Origin: Mycetocola zhadangensis
GTDB lineage: Bacteria > Actinomycetota > Actinomycetes > Actinomycetales > Microbacteriaceae
Assembly: GCF_003668565.1 (NCBI RefSeq)
Contig: NZ_RCWJ01000002.1
Location: forward strand, 310,001 to 374,000
Length of the DNA: 64,000 bases
Direction of reading: 5' to 3'
Shown: piece after piece, positions 8,270 through 16,474 of the stretch
How the letters are laid out: each line of letters starts with the position of its first letter
Numbering within the stretch: position 1 is the stretch's first letter
Notes under the pieces: model-generated
The model's input: the letters and a program-made list of their open reading frames with translations, nothing else
The model's database searches: none
What the model was told of the DNA's origin: nothing
Position numbers and translations under genes: made by a program

Positions 8270-9280
8270 TCAACGACACCACTCGAGCAGCTTGTCCACA
8301 GGCCAGGTGGTGATGATGCGGTCAGCCGGAATGCCGAGCGCCTCGGCGCGAGCTGCCCCGAGATCGAGCAACCCAAGCTGCCCCGGCGCGTGGGCATCGC
8401 TGTCGATGCTGAACAGGCAGCCGGCGTCGAGGGCGAGGGCAAGAAGGTCGTCAGGTGGGTCCTGTCTCTCCGGGCGTGAGTTGATCTCGACGGCGACGTC
8501 ATTCTCTGCGCACGCCGCGAACACGGCTTTCGCATCGAATGTGGACTGTGGCCGGGTACCCCTGCTGCCCTGTACGAGGCGCCCTGTGCAGTGGCCGAGC
8601 ACGTTGGTACGCGGGTGGCGGATGCCCGCCAGCATTCGTGTGGTCATCTCCCGGGATGGGGTGCGCAGCTTCGAGTGCACACTCGCGACGACGACGTCGA
8701 GCCGATCGAGCATCTCTGCCGACTGGTCGAGGTCACCGGTTTCGAGGATGTCGACCTCGATGCCTGAGAGCATCCGAAAGTCGTCGAACCCCTCGTTGAG
8801 TGTGGCCAGTTCGTCGAGCTGTTGCTCGAGTCGTTCGGTGCTCAGCCCGTTGGCGATGCGCAGCGACGGTGAGTGGTCGGAGGCGACCAGGTAGTCGTGG
8901 CCGATCCGCTCGGCGGTGCGAGCCATGGTGGCCAGGTCAGTTGTGCCGTCTGACCAGTAACTGTGGCTGTGCAGGTCGCCCTTGAGTTTCGCACGCAGTT
9001 TGGTGCCCGCCTTCGTCACGGGGCCGCCGATGCGCTCGCGCAGGTCGGCCAGGTAGTCGGGCACCTCGCCCGCGACGGCCTGTTCGATCACGGTCCAGGT
9101 CGTCGACCCGATGCCCTTTCTCCGTTTGAGGCTGCCGTCATCGACTCCGGCCTCGATCTCGTCGGCGGTGAACGCCTCGATGGCCGAGAGTGCACCGCGG
9201 AACGCCTTGGTTTTATAGGGCGATGCGAGGTTGCGCTCGAGCAGAAAGGCTATCTCGTCGAGAGCGTCTGTGGCTTCCAT
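8270..9280 (-). CDS. PHP-domain phosphoesterase with N-terminal helix-hairpin-helix region
   Basis: 336 residues. Residues 1-85 resemble the DNA-binding (HhH)2 region that precedes PHP domains in family X polymerases (ERNLASPYKTKAFRGA, then RRKGIGSTTWTVIEQ). Residues 100-336 are a PHP domain with metal ligands in LKGDLHSHSYWSDG, SDHSPS, GIEVDI, ASVHS, LGHC and SIDSDAHAP. The nucleotidyltransferase domain of PolX is absent. PHP domains hydrolyse phosphoesters with a trinuclear metal site; here DNA 3'-end processing is a reasonable guess. Confidence 0.88.
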   Translation of the reverse strand: MEATDALDEIAFLLERNLASPYKTKAFRGALSAIEAFTADEIEAGVDDGSLKRRKGIGSTTWTVIEQAVAGEVPDYLADLRERIGGPVTKAGTKLRAKLKGDLHSHSYWSDGTTDLATMARTAERIGHDYLVASDHSPSLRIANGLSTERLEQQLDELATLNEGFDDFRMLSGIEVDILETGDLDQSAEMLDRLDVVVASVHSKLRTPSREMTTRMLAGIRHPRTNVLGHCTGRLVQGSRGTRPQSTFDAKAVFAACAENDVAVEINSRPERQDPPDDLLALALDAGCLFSIDSDAHAPGQLGLLDLGAARAEALGIPADRIITTWPVDKLLEWCR

Positions 9281-9291
9281 GGCTGCGCCCC

Positions 9292-9639
9292 TCAGTCCGC
9301 GTCGATCTTTTCCAGCAGGGTGCCGAGAGCGTCCCGGATGTCGTCGTAGTTGTACTGTCCGGCACGGCTCTCACCGGAAATGATGGCGCAGCGGTGCACC
9401 TTTCGGAAGTCCCCGAGCGGAAACTTATAGTGCCCCTTGGTGTCGTCGGGGTGGTCGTCGTCGACTCCGAGGTGCCACTTCGAGTACTCGGCCCACTTCT
9501 CGCTCTCGATGAACCCGTTCTCCTCGTCGGCGGTTGGCGCGTCCTCGCTCCAGGCGTCGCGCTCGTCCTTCACGACTTTGCCGTCGAGCACGAGCTTCTT
9601 CGCGGAACGGAACGCCGTCTCGTTGAGTTTCACTGCCAT
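9292..9639 (-). CDS. Small conserved acidic protein (DUF6582-like)
   Basis: 115 residues, soluble and acidic. The C-terminal block HYKFPLGDFRKVHRCAIISG followed by ESRAGQYNYDDI matches, from memory, a widespread family sometimes filed under DUF6582, also found in prophage capsid-region proteins. Function unknown. ATG at 9639 has GAGGGAG upstream; the frame extends to 9696 without supporting signals. It lies 11 bases upstream of the PHP gene on the same strand and may share its transcript. Confidence 0.7.
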   Translation of the reverse strand: MAVKLNETAFRSAKKLVLDGKVVKDERDAWSEDAPTADEENGFIESEKWAEYSKWHLGVDDDHPDDTKGHYKFPLGDFRKVHRCAIISGESRAGQYNYDDIRDALGTLLEKIDAD

Positions 9640-9711
9640 GTCGACTCCCTCGGTCTCGGTCGGACAAGCAAACGCGATTCGGCCCGCCGGGCGCAACCCC
9701 CTGGTGTGGCG

Positions 9712-10551
9712 TCAGCCCGCCTGCTCCACTGTCACTCGTCCGTTTGTCGTTCGCGCGGTGATCGAGCGGTCGGAGTCCGGGTCGGTGCGGATGTCTGCAG
9801 TATTCACCTTGCCGTTCGTAGTGTCGGCGTCCACCCGGTAGCTTTCGTCGTCGTCCGGAACCCGCACCGAGATCTCACCGTTGGTGCTCCTCGCCGAAAC
9901 GGCGTCCGGGGCCTCGGTGAATGCGAGCAGTACCGCTCCGTTTGTGGTCTCTGCCTCGACGTCCGTCGACGTCACATCCGTCAGTTCAATGCGACCGTTG
10001 GTGGTCTCGAGCATGAGCCGACCACTGGCCTGCTCAACCGAAACTGTGCCGTTCGTCGTCGACAGGTCGAGGTCACCATCGAGTTCGCTCGCCGAGATGC
10101 CACCGTTCTGCCCCTCCGCCTCCACGTCCAGTTCGGCGGGCAACTGCACCTCGATGCGCACCGAGCACCGGTTGAACAGAAACCAGCCGCGCGGGCATCC
10201 GCCGGTAATTTCGGTTTCACCGTCGTCGTTCCGCAGGCTGAGCTCCGGCTTCGTGCCGGAGTAAGTGCCTTGCATCGTGACGTGAACCCGGTCATCGTCA
10301 CTCGGGCCCAGGAACAGCGCGGCGTTCGGTACGTCGATCGAGACGCTTGAGCCGGCATCCGCGTTCAAATCCTGACTGACGTTGGAGCCACCCGAAGCGG
10401 CCCGAATGGCGGAGGAGAGCGAAATCGCGAACGCGACAATCAGCACAATGACCAGGATCGGGATGCCGATGAGGAGGAACAGGCGAAGGCCGCGCGACAT
10501 CCGCTGCGGGGGTGGGGCCGGGGGATAGCCGGTGGGAGGGGGAGTGGTCAT
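9712..10551 (-). CDS. Membrane-anchored DUF4097-like beta-repeat protein
   Basis: 279 residues. A proline-rich cytoplasmic tail of about 20 residues precedes one membrane helix (LFLLIGIPILVIVLIVAFAI), followed by an extracytoplasmic region of short repeats, each with a TTNG or STNG turn (TTNGTVSVEQ, TTNGRIELTD, TTNGAVLLAF, STNGEISVRV, TTNGKVNTAD, TTNGRVTVEQ). This is the DUF4097 beta-helix fold, found in envelope-stress and adhesin-like proteins. Two cysteines in GGCPRG and NRCSV may form a disulfide. Start chosen at 10551 with ACGGGAAA upstream. Confidence 0.85.
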   Translation of the reverse strand: MTTPPPTGYPPAPPPQRMSRGLRLFLLIGIPILVIVLIVAFAISLSSAIRAASGGSNVSQDLNADAGSSVSIDVPNAALFLGPSDDDRVHVTMQGTYSGTKPELSLRNDDGETEITGGCPRGWFLFNRCSVRIEVQLPAELDVEAEGQNGGISASELDGDLDLSTTNGTVSVEQASGRLMLETTNGRIELTDVTSTDVEAETTNGAVLLAFTEAPDAVSARSTNGEISVRVPDDDESYRVDADTTNGKVNTADIRTDPDSDRSITARTTNGRVTVEQAG

Positions 10552-10564
10552 CGGAGTTTCCCGT

Positions 10565-11044
10565 CTAGTACTCGGTGCGAGCGGGGTTATCGGCCCAGGC
10601 GGCAAAGGGGGCCAGCGGCTCGTCGGCGGCGCTCAGGGTGATGGTGATCGCCGGAGCGATTCCGTCGAAGTGGTCGTAGAAACGTTTGTCGTCGAAGCCG
10701 GCGCGGTCGGCGTCATGCCGGTCGGCCGCATAGACCACGGCGTCCACGTGCGCCCACAGCGATGCGGCGACGCAGAGCGGGCAGGGTTCGCAGCTCGCGT
10801 AGAGCGTTGAACCGGTGAGGTCGAAGGTGCCGAGTTCAGCACAGGCGTGCCGGATTGCGACCACCTCGGCGTGCGCCGTCGGGTCGTTATCGGCCGTCAC
10901 CCGGTTGGCTCCGCCGAAGACGCGGCCGTCCCCGGTCACGATCACGGCACCAAACGGCCCGCCGCCGCCCGCGACGTTTTCGACGGCCAGGGCGATGGCG
11001 TGGTTGAGGTGAGCGGATGCTGCGGGGTCACCAGAAACGGACAT
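10565..11044 (-). CDS. Nucleoside/guanine deaminase (CDA superfamily)
   Basis: 159 residues, the length of guanine and tRNA-type deaminases. The zinc site is complete: HAE (PTAHAEVVAIRHAC) supplies a histidine ligand and the catalytic Glu, and CEPCPLC supplies two Cys ligands. GGGGPFGAVIV near residue 27 and the DDKRFYDHF tail fit the guanine deaminase subgroup. Likely converts guanine to xanthine in purine salvage, though another base is possible. It sits 13 bases upstream of the DUF4097-like gene on the same strand. Confidence 0.88.
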   Translation of the reverse strand: MSVSGDPAASAHLNHAIALAVENVAGGGGPFGAVIVTGDGRVFGGANRVTADNDPTAHAEVVAIRHACAELGTFDLTGSTLYASCEPCPLCVAASLWAHVDAVVYAADRHDADRAGFDDKRFYDHFDGIAPAITITLSAADEPLAPFAAWADNPARTEY

Positions 11045-11099
11045 GCTTCAGAGTATCCACACGGGTGTGCCCGGTTGAAGGAGGTTTCGCAAAAAACCC

Positions 11100-11152
11100 T
11101 TGACGCAACACGACGGCAGATCTACTCTTTAACAACCAACAAGTTGATAAAG
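11100..11152 (+). promoter_or_regulatory. Promoter and operator of the arsR-SRPBCC operon
   Basis: TTGACG (11100-11105), a 17-base spacer and TACTCT (11123-11128) form a strong housekeeping promoter. Directly overlapping its -10 end and start site is an inverted repeat: CTTTAACAAC (11127-11136), six bases, GTTGATAAAG (11143-11152), with one mismatch. Its position suits an operator for the ArsR protein encoded just downstream, so autorepression is likely. Confidence 0.8.
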
Positions 11153-11165
11153 GGAATGGTTGACA

Positions 11166-11537
11166 ATGGCACTCGGCGCGGACACCGACGAACACCTCGA
11201 CCGGGCGTTCATGGCCCTCGCCGATCCGGTGCGTCGAGCTCTCATCGCGCGCCTGAGCAGGGGCCCCGCAACGGTGAACGAACTCGCCGAACCGTTTGCC
11301 ATCACGAAACAGGCCGTCTCGAAGCACATAGCCGTGCTCGAGCAGGCCGGGCTCGTGAGCCGTTCCCGCGACGCACAACGGCGTCCGGCCGCGCTCGTGC
11401 CCGAGGCGCTCGAGCTGCTCACCGCCTGGATCGACACCTACCGGCTCACCACCGAATCCCGCTTTCGCCGGCTCGACGACGTTCTTGCCGGCACCTCCGT
11501 ACACACCCCCACAGGAAGAAAGGAAGAGAAGAAATGA
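11166..11537 (+). CDS. ArsR-family winged-helix repressor
   Basis: 123 residues. The winged helix includes FMALADPVRRALIARLSRG, ATVNELAEPF, and recognition helix ITKQAVSKHIAVLEQAGLV. It lacks the ELCVCD metal-binding Cys of ArsR/SmtB, as in the group of ArsR proteins paired with SRPBCC/AHSA1 genes, which respond to unknown small molecules. The ATG at 11166 lies ten bases after AAAGGGA; a TTG at 11160 is too close to it. Its TGA overlaps the ATG of the next gene (ATGA), so the two are translationally coupled. Confidence 0.92.
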   Translation: MALGADTDEHLDRAFMALADPVRRALIARLSRGPATVNELAEPFAITKQAVSKHIAVLEQAGLVSRSRDAQRRPAALVPEALELLTAWIDTYRLTTESRFRRLDDVLAGTSVHTPTGRKEEKK

Positions 11538-12025
11538 CACACCCAACCACGATCACGGCGCCCGAGGGCCTGCCGTTCATTGAGATCACGCGCGAGGTAG
11601 ACGCTCCCGTTGAAGCCGTGTATCGAGCACACACCGACCCCAAACTCGTTGTCCAGTGGCTTGGTCCCCGTGGCTACGAGATGGACATTGAACGATGGGA
11701 CATCGTGAAAGGCGGTGGCTACCGGTACGTTCAACGAGACGGCAACGGCGAGTACCCGTTCAACGGGGTTGTGCACTCGGCCTCGCTCGAGGCGGGCATC
11801 GTGCAGACCTTCGAGTACGAGGACTTCCCCGGCGCCGTGAGCCTCGAGTTCATGTCGTTCGAAGACCTCGGCAATGGGCGCACCCGGCTGCACGGCCGCA
11901 GCGTGTTCCCGAACCTGGAGAGCCGCGAGGGCATGGTGCAGTCCGGCATGGAGATCGGCGTGAACGAGGGCTACGAACGGCTCGATGAACTGCTCGCGAC
12001 GTCAGACAACTCCGTCTCAGCGTAA
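11534..12025 (+). CDS. SRPBCC/AHSA1-family ligand-binding protein
   Basis: 163 residues with the START/Bet v1-like fold of the AHSA1 group: REVDAPVEAVYRAHTDPKLV at the N-terminus, WLGPRGYEMDIERWD, a GGGYRYVQRD strand, and a C-terminal helix in MVQSGMEIGVNEGYERLDEL. The family binds hydrophobic ligands in a deep cavity and is often partnered with an ArsR regulator, as here. Expression should follow release of the ArsR repressor from the upstream operator. The ligand is unknown. Confidence 0.9.
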   Translation: MTHPTTITAPEGLPFIEITREVDAPVEAVYRAHTDPKLVVQWLGPRGYEMDIERWDIVKGGGYRYVQRDGNGEYPFNGVVHSASLEAGIVQTFEYEDFPGAVSLEFMSFEDLGNGRTRLHGRSVFPNLESREGMVQSGMEIGVNEGYERLDELLATSDNSVSA

Positions 12026-12046
12026 AAGCACGGATGCTCCGCAACA

Positions 12047-12087
12047 CGAAAGGCGGGCAGGCTCAGCAGAGAGCCCGCCCGCTTTTT
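12047..12087 (+). terminator. Rho-independent terminator of the arsR-SRPBCC operon
   Basis: GGCGGGC (12052-12058) pairs with GCCCGCC (12073-12079) and is followed by GCTTTTT. It lies 26 bases after the SRPBCC stop codon. Confidence 0.85.
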
Positions 12088-12108
12088 CGTCGTGTGAACG
12101 GCTCGCGC

Positions 12109-12354
12109 TCAGTACCCCTCGCGTCGCCGCGGCGACCGGGGTGCTGGGGGTGGTGGCACTTCCTTGGCTGCGATCACCCGGTCGAACCGAACGGTCTCCA
12201 TTCCGCGTTTGCCAGCGATGACGCAGGCGGTCGCGTCGCCGCGGATAAACCAGCCCAGAGCATCCGTCGCCTGACCGTCATCAAGTGAATAACGGATGAC
12301 AACACGCGTGCCCTCGGTGGTGTTGCGGAGGAATTCGACGGCCTGATCGTTCAT
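12109..12354 (-). CDS. Stand-alone SH3-like domain related to the Rv0428c-type GNAT N-terminus
   Basis: 81 residues. GTRVVIRYSLDDGQATDALGW followed by a short strand pair and RVIAAKEVPPPP is the small beta-barrel that precedes the acetyltransferase domain in actinobacterial GNAT proteins of the Rv0428c/Cg3035 type. Here it ends right after the barrel in a basic tail (RSPRRREGY) and no acetyltransferase follows. It may be a free-standing nucleic-acid or protein-binding module. ATG at 12354 is chosen because upstream codons are unrelated to the family; the ribosome-binding site is weak. Confidence 0.75.
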   Translation of the reverse strand: MNDQAVEFLRNTTEGTRVVIRYSLDDGQATDALGWFIRGDATACVIAGKRGMETVRFDRVIAAKEVPPPPAPRSPRRREGY

Positions 12355-12435
12355 GCACCCAGCATCGCACGCGCCCCTAGCCGGCTCGAATCGGCCGGAG
12401 TACCCTGACTCCACAACACGGACGAAGGGACACCC

Positions 12436-13206
12436 ATGCCTGACATCACTGTGACAACCCCGGGCGCACCATGCTGGCTCGAGCTCACCACTTCAGACCC
12501 CGCCCGCTCGCAGGAGTTCTACAGCGCCCTCTTCGGCTGGGACGCCGCGACCGGCGACGAGGTGCTCTACGGCGGCTATGTCGGCTTCAGCTCGACCGGG
12601 CGGCGCGTCGCCGGTGCCATGAAGAAGCAGGACGACGCTCCGTATCCCGACAGCTGGTCGGTATACCTTTTGACGACGGATGCCACGGCCACGGCTGCAG
12701 CGATCGCCGAGGCCGGCGGAACCAACATGTTCGAGCCGATGGAGGTGCCGGACATGGGCGTGATGGGCTTCGCCACTGATGCTCTCGGCGCGACGGTCGG
12801 CTATTGGCAGTCGGGACACCACACCGGTTTCCAGGTCGAGCGGGAGCACGGCGCCCCTGTGTGGTGCGAACTGCTCGCTGCTGACTTCGATCGGGCCGCG
12901 CGGTTCTACGAGAGGGCGTTCGGGTGGACGCTCAAGGACGAGAGCACCGGCGACGACTTCGGTTACAAGACCTTCGAGCGTGACGGGCAGCCGTACGCGG
13001 GAATCTACGACGCGAAGGGTGCGCTCGCCGAGGGGGAGCCGTCGGCGTGGGCGGTGTATTTCGGCGCGAATGACGTCGACGCCACGGTTGCTCGCGCGCT
13101 CGAACTCGGGGCGAGCGTCAAGGACCCGGCCGTCGACACGGAGTACGGCCGCATCGCAACGGTCACCGACCCGACCGGTGCAGTGCTGCGCTTGATGTCG
13201 TTCTGA
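12436..13206 (+). CDS. Two-domain VOC (glyoxalase-fold) protein
   Basis: 256 residues made of two similar vicinal-oxygen-chelate domains (about 7-120 and 130-254). Each starts with a PCWLELTTSDPARSQEFYSA- or PVWCELLAADFDRAARFYER-type strand-helix and contains FGW. In this family (27-kDa antigen CFP30B-like) metal ligands are often missing, so binding of a small hydrophobic molecule is as likely as catalysis. GAAGGG precedes the ATG by seven bases; TACCCT at 12401-12406 is a plausible -10 box. Confidence 0.88.
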   Translation: MPDITVTTPGAPCWLELTTSDPARSQEFYSALFGWDAATGDEVLYGGYVGFSSTGRRVAGAMKKQDDAPYPDSWSVYLLTTDATATAAAIAEAGGTNMFEPMEVPDMGVMGFATDALGATVGYWQSGHHTGFQVEREHGAPVWCELLAADFDRAARFYERAFGWTLKDESTGDDFGYKTFERDGQPYAGIYDAKGALAEGEPSAWAVYFGANDVDATVARALELGASVKDPAVDTEYGRIATVTDPTGAVLRLMSF

Positions 13207-13281
13207 GCCTCGCCGCGAGCCCCGGGCCCATCCAGGTAGCGGAGACGCACCGAATGAGCCCCCGCGCGGCGCTCGACACCC

Positions 13282-13339
13282 TTCCGGTCGCGCAATTACC
13301 TCGAATGAGCGCTCATTCGACGTAATCCCGCGACCGGAA
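13282..13339. repeat. 58-bp near-perfect palindrome
   Basis: The centre TCGAATGAGCGCTCATTCGA (13301-13320) is a perfect 20-bp palindrome. The arms extend outward through ATTAC/GTAAT and CCGGTCGCG/CGCGACCGG, giving 26 matches in 29 bp per arm. It lies between the convergent VOC and lipoprotein genes. It could be a bidirectional terminator without T-runs, a protein-binding site, or a REP/MITE-like element. Confidence 0.9.
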
Positions 13340-13413
13340 CGGCTCGGCGCGGCGGCGCGGCCCAGGGCTGGTCGCGCACGCGCCGCCACCACACGCGGAC
13401 CCGTCGCGGCTCG

Positions 13414-15237
13414 CTACTGGTACGTGATTAACTCGGGTGTCGGGTGTACGCCGGAGATGGTCTGCTCGGGTGTGAGCATCGGCACGTCTTCGTCGTAGAA
13501 GTTCTTCCAGCCCCAGGCGACCCCGGCCGGGGCGTCGCGCTGCAGATTCGCCCAGGTGGCCTGCTTGTCTGGCTGCCCGCCCTGGCCGTCGACGTGCAGA
13601 AGCATCGCTACCTCGGGCCTGCTCAGGTCCAGGTTCTGCCGATCGGTCACCATGCTCGGTCGGAACTGGTGCACGATCAGCATTTTCTGCGGCAGCCCCT
13701 TCTCGTTGGTGAGGTCGGCCAGCCAGTGTGTCACCGAGTTGACCTCAGCAGCAGACACCGAACCAATCGTGCGCAGATGGAACTGGTCGGGCGCGAGCCG
13801 CCACTCGGGGTCGAGCGCGAGCCCGACGTTCGGCAGCTCGAGAAGTGACTGGTACTGCTGAGCCTGGGTGAGGAAGTCGGTTCGCCCCGGCTGCAGGTCG
13901 ATCACGACGTACATTCCCGCTTCGGCGGCAGCGTCGACCCACGGGCGAAGCGACTCGGCCGAAAGCTCGTTCGAGAAGTTGCCGTCAGTGCCAGGCCCCC
14001 CAGCAGCGACAGATGCGATGATCTCGAACATCGGAACGACGGTCTTCGCCGTGAGCGCCTGGTACGGCGCCGCAACCTCCTGCGCCCGCGCCACCGAACC
14101 GGCGATGTCCTGCTCGCCGAGCACGCCGAGGACCGGCGTCGACGGCGTTCCATAGATCGCCACGAACTGGTGGTCGGCAAACAGCAACTGGCCGCCGCCG
14201 GGCAACTGCGCTCCCGTCCGCGCGGTGCGCACCTTCCAGTCGAGCGCCGGTTCGGCGCCGAACGCCGCGCCGAGAGCGATTGTCTTCTCGCCAGCGGTTT
14301 TATGAAGAGCGTCAATAACGGATGCATCCGCTTGCGGATTCGTGAACCCTCCGGTCAAGAGGTGCACCGGGATCCCCGCGGCCCGGGTGGTCGCTATCGA
14401 CGCGAGTTGTTCGACACCATCAATGGCGATCGCCGCTGTGTCCGCGAGGGGTTTGGGCCGCTTCACGGCCGGGATCTTCGCGCTGGACGTGGTGGCGCCC
14501 GGTGCCTCGGTTGAGGCGGATTCCGGAGCCGACAGTGCGGCGATCTCCGCAGGGAACATCGCCGGCAGGTCGGTGCTGGGTTCGGCGAGGTCGTGGCCGA
14601 TGGCTGTTCCCGCCGCTTGCGCCGTTGCTTTCGTCCGCACGATGGTCAGGTCTGACTCGTCATCGACTGCGGGAGCTGCGGCGTCGCCGATCACCAGGGT
14701 CGTCGTCGTTTTGAGCCTCTGGAGTTCATCGGCGATGAGGTTGGGAGCATCGGCGGGCTCGTCGGGTGTCGCGGTCTCCGCGCCGGGCTGGGGAGGCTCA
14801 GCAGACTCGGATGGCTCGGATGAATCGGATGACTCGGTGGGCCCGGGGGAGTCGGCGGGAGCCGCGGGCTCGGTCGTACTTTCCCCCGCCGCGTCGGTGG
14901 CCGGAGCGCTCGTGCTCTCGCTCGGCGCCGCCCTCTTGTCGCCGATCAACAGAGGAACGCCGAGCGCAATCGCGGCCCGTGCCGCAACATCCTGAGCCTC
15001 GGGTTCACCGACAGGGGCAACGACCACAACGGGTGCGCGGTCGAACAGTTCGCGGCTGGTGGAGACCGATGCCGCGATTTCGTTCGTGTCCGCGATGACG
15101 GTGAGCGTGGCATCCGGGCTCGATGTCTTAATCGTCCGCGTGGTCGACTCGGTGGAATCAGTCGCCGTGCAGGCGGAGAGCGCGAGAACGACACCGAGAC
15201 TCACGGCCGCGGTGCGGAGGATGCGGCGACGAGTCAT
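13414..15237 (-). CDS. Large secreted lipoprotein of unknown function
   Basis: 607 residues. A signal peptide ends in the lipobox LSAC (Cys near residue 23), so the protein is lipid-anchored outside the membrane. Residues 40-110 and 165-300 resemble cell-wall-binding-repeat-2-like Rossmann segments (APVVVVAPVGE, VIGDAAAPAVD). They are split by an acidic Ser/Pro/Glu/Thr linker (about 105-165). The C-terminal half (from about 385) looks like a TIM-barrel-type domain: VVPMFEIIASVAAG, MYVVIDLQPGRTDF, VGLALDPEWRL, MLIVHQF, VAMLLHVDGQGG. Function not recognised. Confidence 0.85.
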   Translation of the reverse strand: MTRRRILRTAAVSLGVVLALSACTATDSTESTTRTIKTSSPDATLTVIADTNEIAASVSTSRELFDRAPVVVVAPVGEPEAQDVAARAAIALGVPLLIGDKRAAPSESTSAPATDAAGESTTEPAAPADSPGPTESSDSSEPSESAEPPQPGAETATPDEPADAPNLIADELQRLKTTTTLVIGDAAAPAVDDESDLTIVRTKATAQAAGTAIGHDLAEPSTDLPAMFPAEIAALSAPESASTEAPGATTSSAKIPAVKRPKPLADTAAIAIDGVEQLASIATTRAAGIPVHLLTGGFTNPQADASVIDALHKTAGEKTIALGAAFGAEPALDWKVRTARTGAQLPGGGQLLFADHQFVAIYGTPSTPVLGVLGEQDIAGSVARAQEVAAPYQALTAKTVVPMFEIIASVAAGGPGTDGNFSNELSAESLRPWVDAAAEAGMYVVIDLQPGRTDFLTQAQQYQSLLELPNVGLALDPEWRLAPDQFHLRTIGSVSAAEVNSVTHWLADLTNEKGLPQKMLIVHQFRPSMVTDRQNLDLSRPEVAMLLHVDGQGGQPDKQATWANLQRDAPAGVAWGWKNFYDEDVPMLTPEQTISGVHPTPELITYQ

Positions 15238-15297
15238 GCTTCAACGGTATGTCACCCGTGCGGGGGGAGCGAATCCTGACGCTGAGCGCGCCGCGGG

Positions 15298-16284
15298 TCA
15301 GGCGTCTGCCGGTACCCGCACGACCAGGCCGCCGGGCTCAACCCAGGTCTTCAACGCGGTCGCCTCGCCGAATTCGTCACCGTCGAGCTCGATCGGCTCG
15401 GCCCGGCTCAGCCTCACGGTGAGCTTCTCGCCGCGGAAGTAGTTGAGCGCCTTCACGTCTTTCGAGATTAGTTTTTCGCCGAGCTTCGACCGGCGCAGAA
15501 CGCCGTTCTCCCAGATCACCTTCACGAAAATCTGCACCCAGCCGACGAAGCCCTCCGGCCGCAGCACGATGATGTCGAGCTCGCCGTCGTCAACGGCGGC
15601 GTCGGGCAGCAGCACGACGTTGGCCATGAGCGATCCGCAGTTGCCCATGATGATCGTGTGGGCGCGTACCGCTTTCGGCTTCTCGTTGCCCAGCTGGTAG
15701 CGCATCCGCAGGTAGTTCTTGTCGGTCAGCGCCTTGCCGATCGCGCCGACGTAGGCGAGCCAGCCGACCTTGGCCTTGAGCTCGTCATCGGTGTTCGCGA
15801 GCATCTTGGCGTCGAGACCGAGCCCGGCCATCACGAGGTAGGCGTGGTGATCGATGGTGCGGTCGGAGCGCTCGATGTCGATCTTCGCAAGGTCGATCGG
15901 GCGGTCCTTGCCGCTGAACGCCGAGTGCAGCGAGTGGTCCAGGTCGTCGAGGGTGAGGTCGAGGTTGCGGGCGAGCAGGTTGCCCGTTCCCGACGGCAGT
16001 AGCGCGATCGGCACTCCCGAGCCCGACATGGCCTCCGCGACGGCACGCACCGTTCCGTCGCCACCGGCCGCGATGATCATGCTGGCGCCGTCGCCGAGTG
16101 CCTCGGTCGTCACCTCGCCGCCCGGGTCCTCTACAGATGTTTCGTAATACCGGGTTTCGGCCCAGCCAGCCTCGGACGATTCACGGCTCGCGGCCTGCTT
16201 GATCGCGTCGATGTCGACCTTGATCGGGTTGAAGATGACGGCCGCGAATTTCGGGTCTGAGGTGTTGCTGGTTTCTGTGCTCAC
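15298..16284 (-). CDS. Diacylglycerol/sphingosine kinase-family lipid kinase
   Basis: 328 residues, standard for DagK/YegS. FAAVIFNPIKVD opens the fold, the nucleotide-binding loop is IIAAGGDGTVRAVAEAM, and LLPSGTGNLLARNL is the second conserved block; VMAGLGLDAKML and DDGELDIIVL continue the family pattern. It likely phosphorylates diacylglycerol or a related lipid for recycling to phosphatidic acid. The GTG at 16284 has GGTGAGA upstream; the frame continues to 16380 without family similarity. It lies about 60 bases upstream of the large lipoprotein gene on the same strand. Confidence 0.92.
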   Translation of the reverse strand: MSTETSNTSDPKFAAVIFNPIKVDIDAIKQAASRESSEAGWAETRYYETSVEDPGGEVTTEALGDGASMIIAAGGDGTVRAVAEAMSGSGVPIALLPSGTGNLLARNLDLTLDDLDHSLHSAFSGKDRPIDLAKIDIERSDRTIDHHAYLVMAGLGLDAKMLANTDDELKAKVGWLAYVGAIGKALTDKNYLRMRYQLGNEKPKAVRAHTIIMGNCGSLMANVVLLPDAAVDDGELDIIVLRPEGFVGWVQIFVKVIWENGVLRRSKLGEKLISKDVKALNYFRGEKLTVRLSRAEPIELDGDEFGEATALKTWVEPGGLVVRVPADA

Positions 16285-16474
16285 TGTCTCACCGTGACGG
16301 CTGCGCCCCGTGTGCGCAAGTCCCTTGCCAGAAGAGAGCCGGATGCTGTTTCCCCTGTTATAAGGATGGCGGTCGGTCATGCAGTTCTACGCCTCGCGAG
16401 TTCATCCTTTCGGGTGACCCCGGATCATCCCGGGGGCCGATCCGCCGCGCTCACCGGTTCGCTGAACTGGAGTC

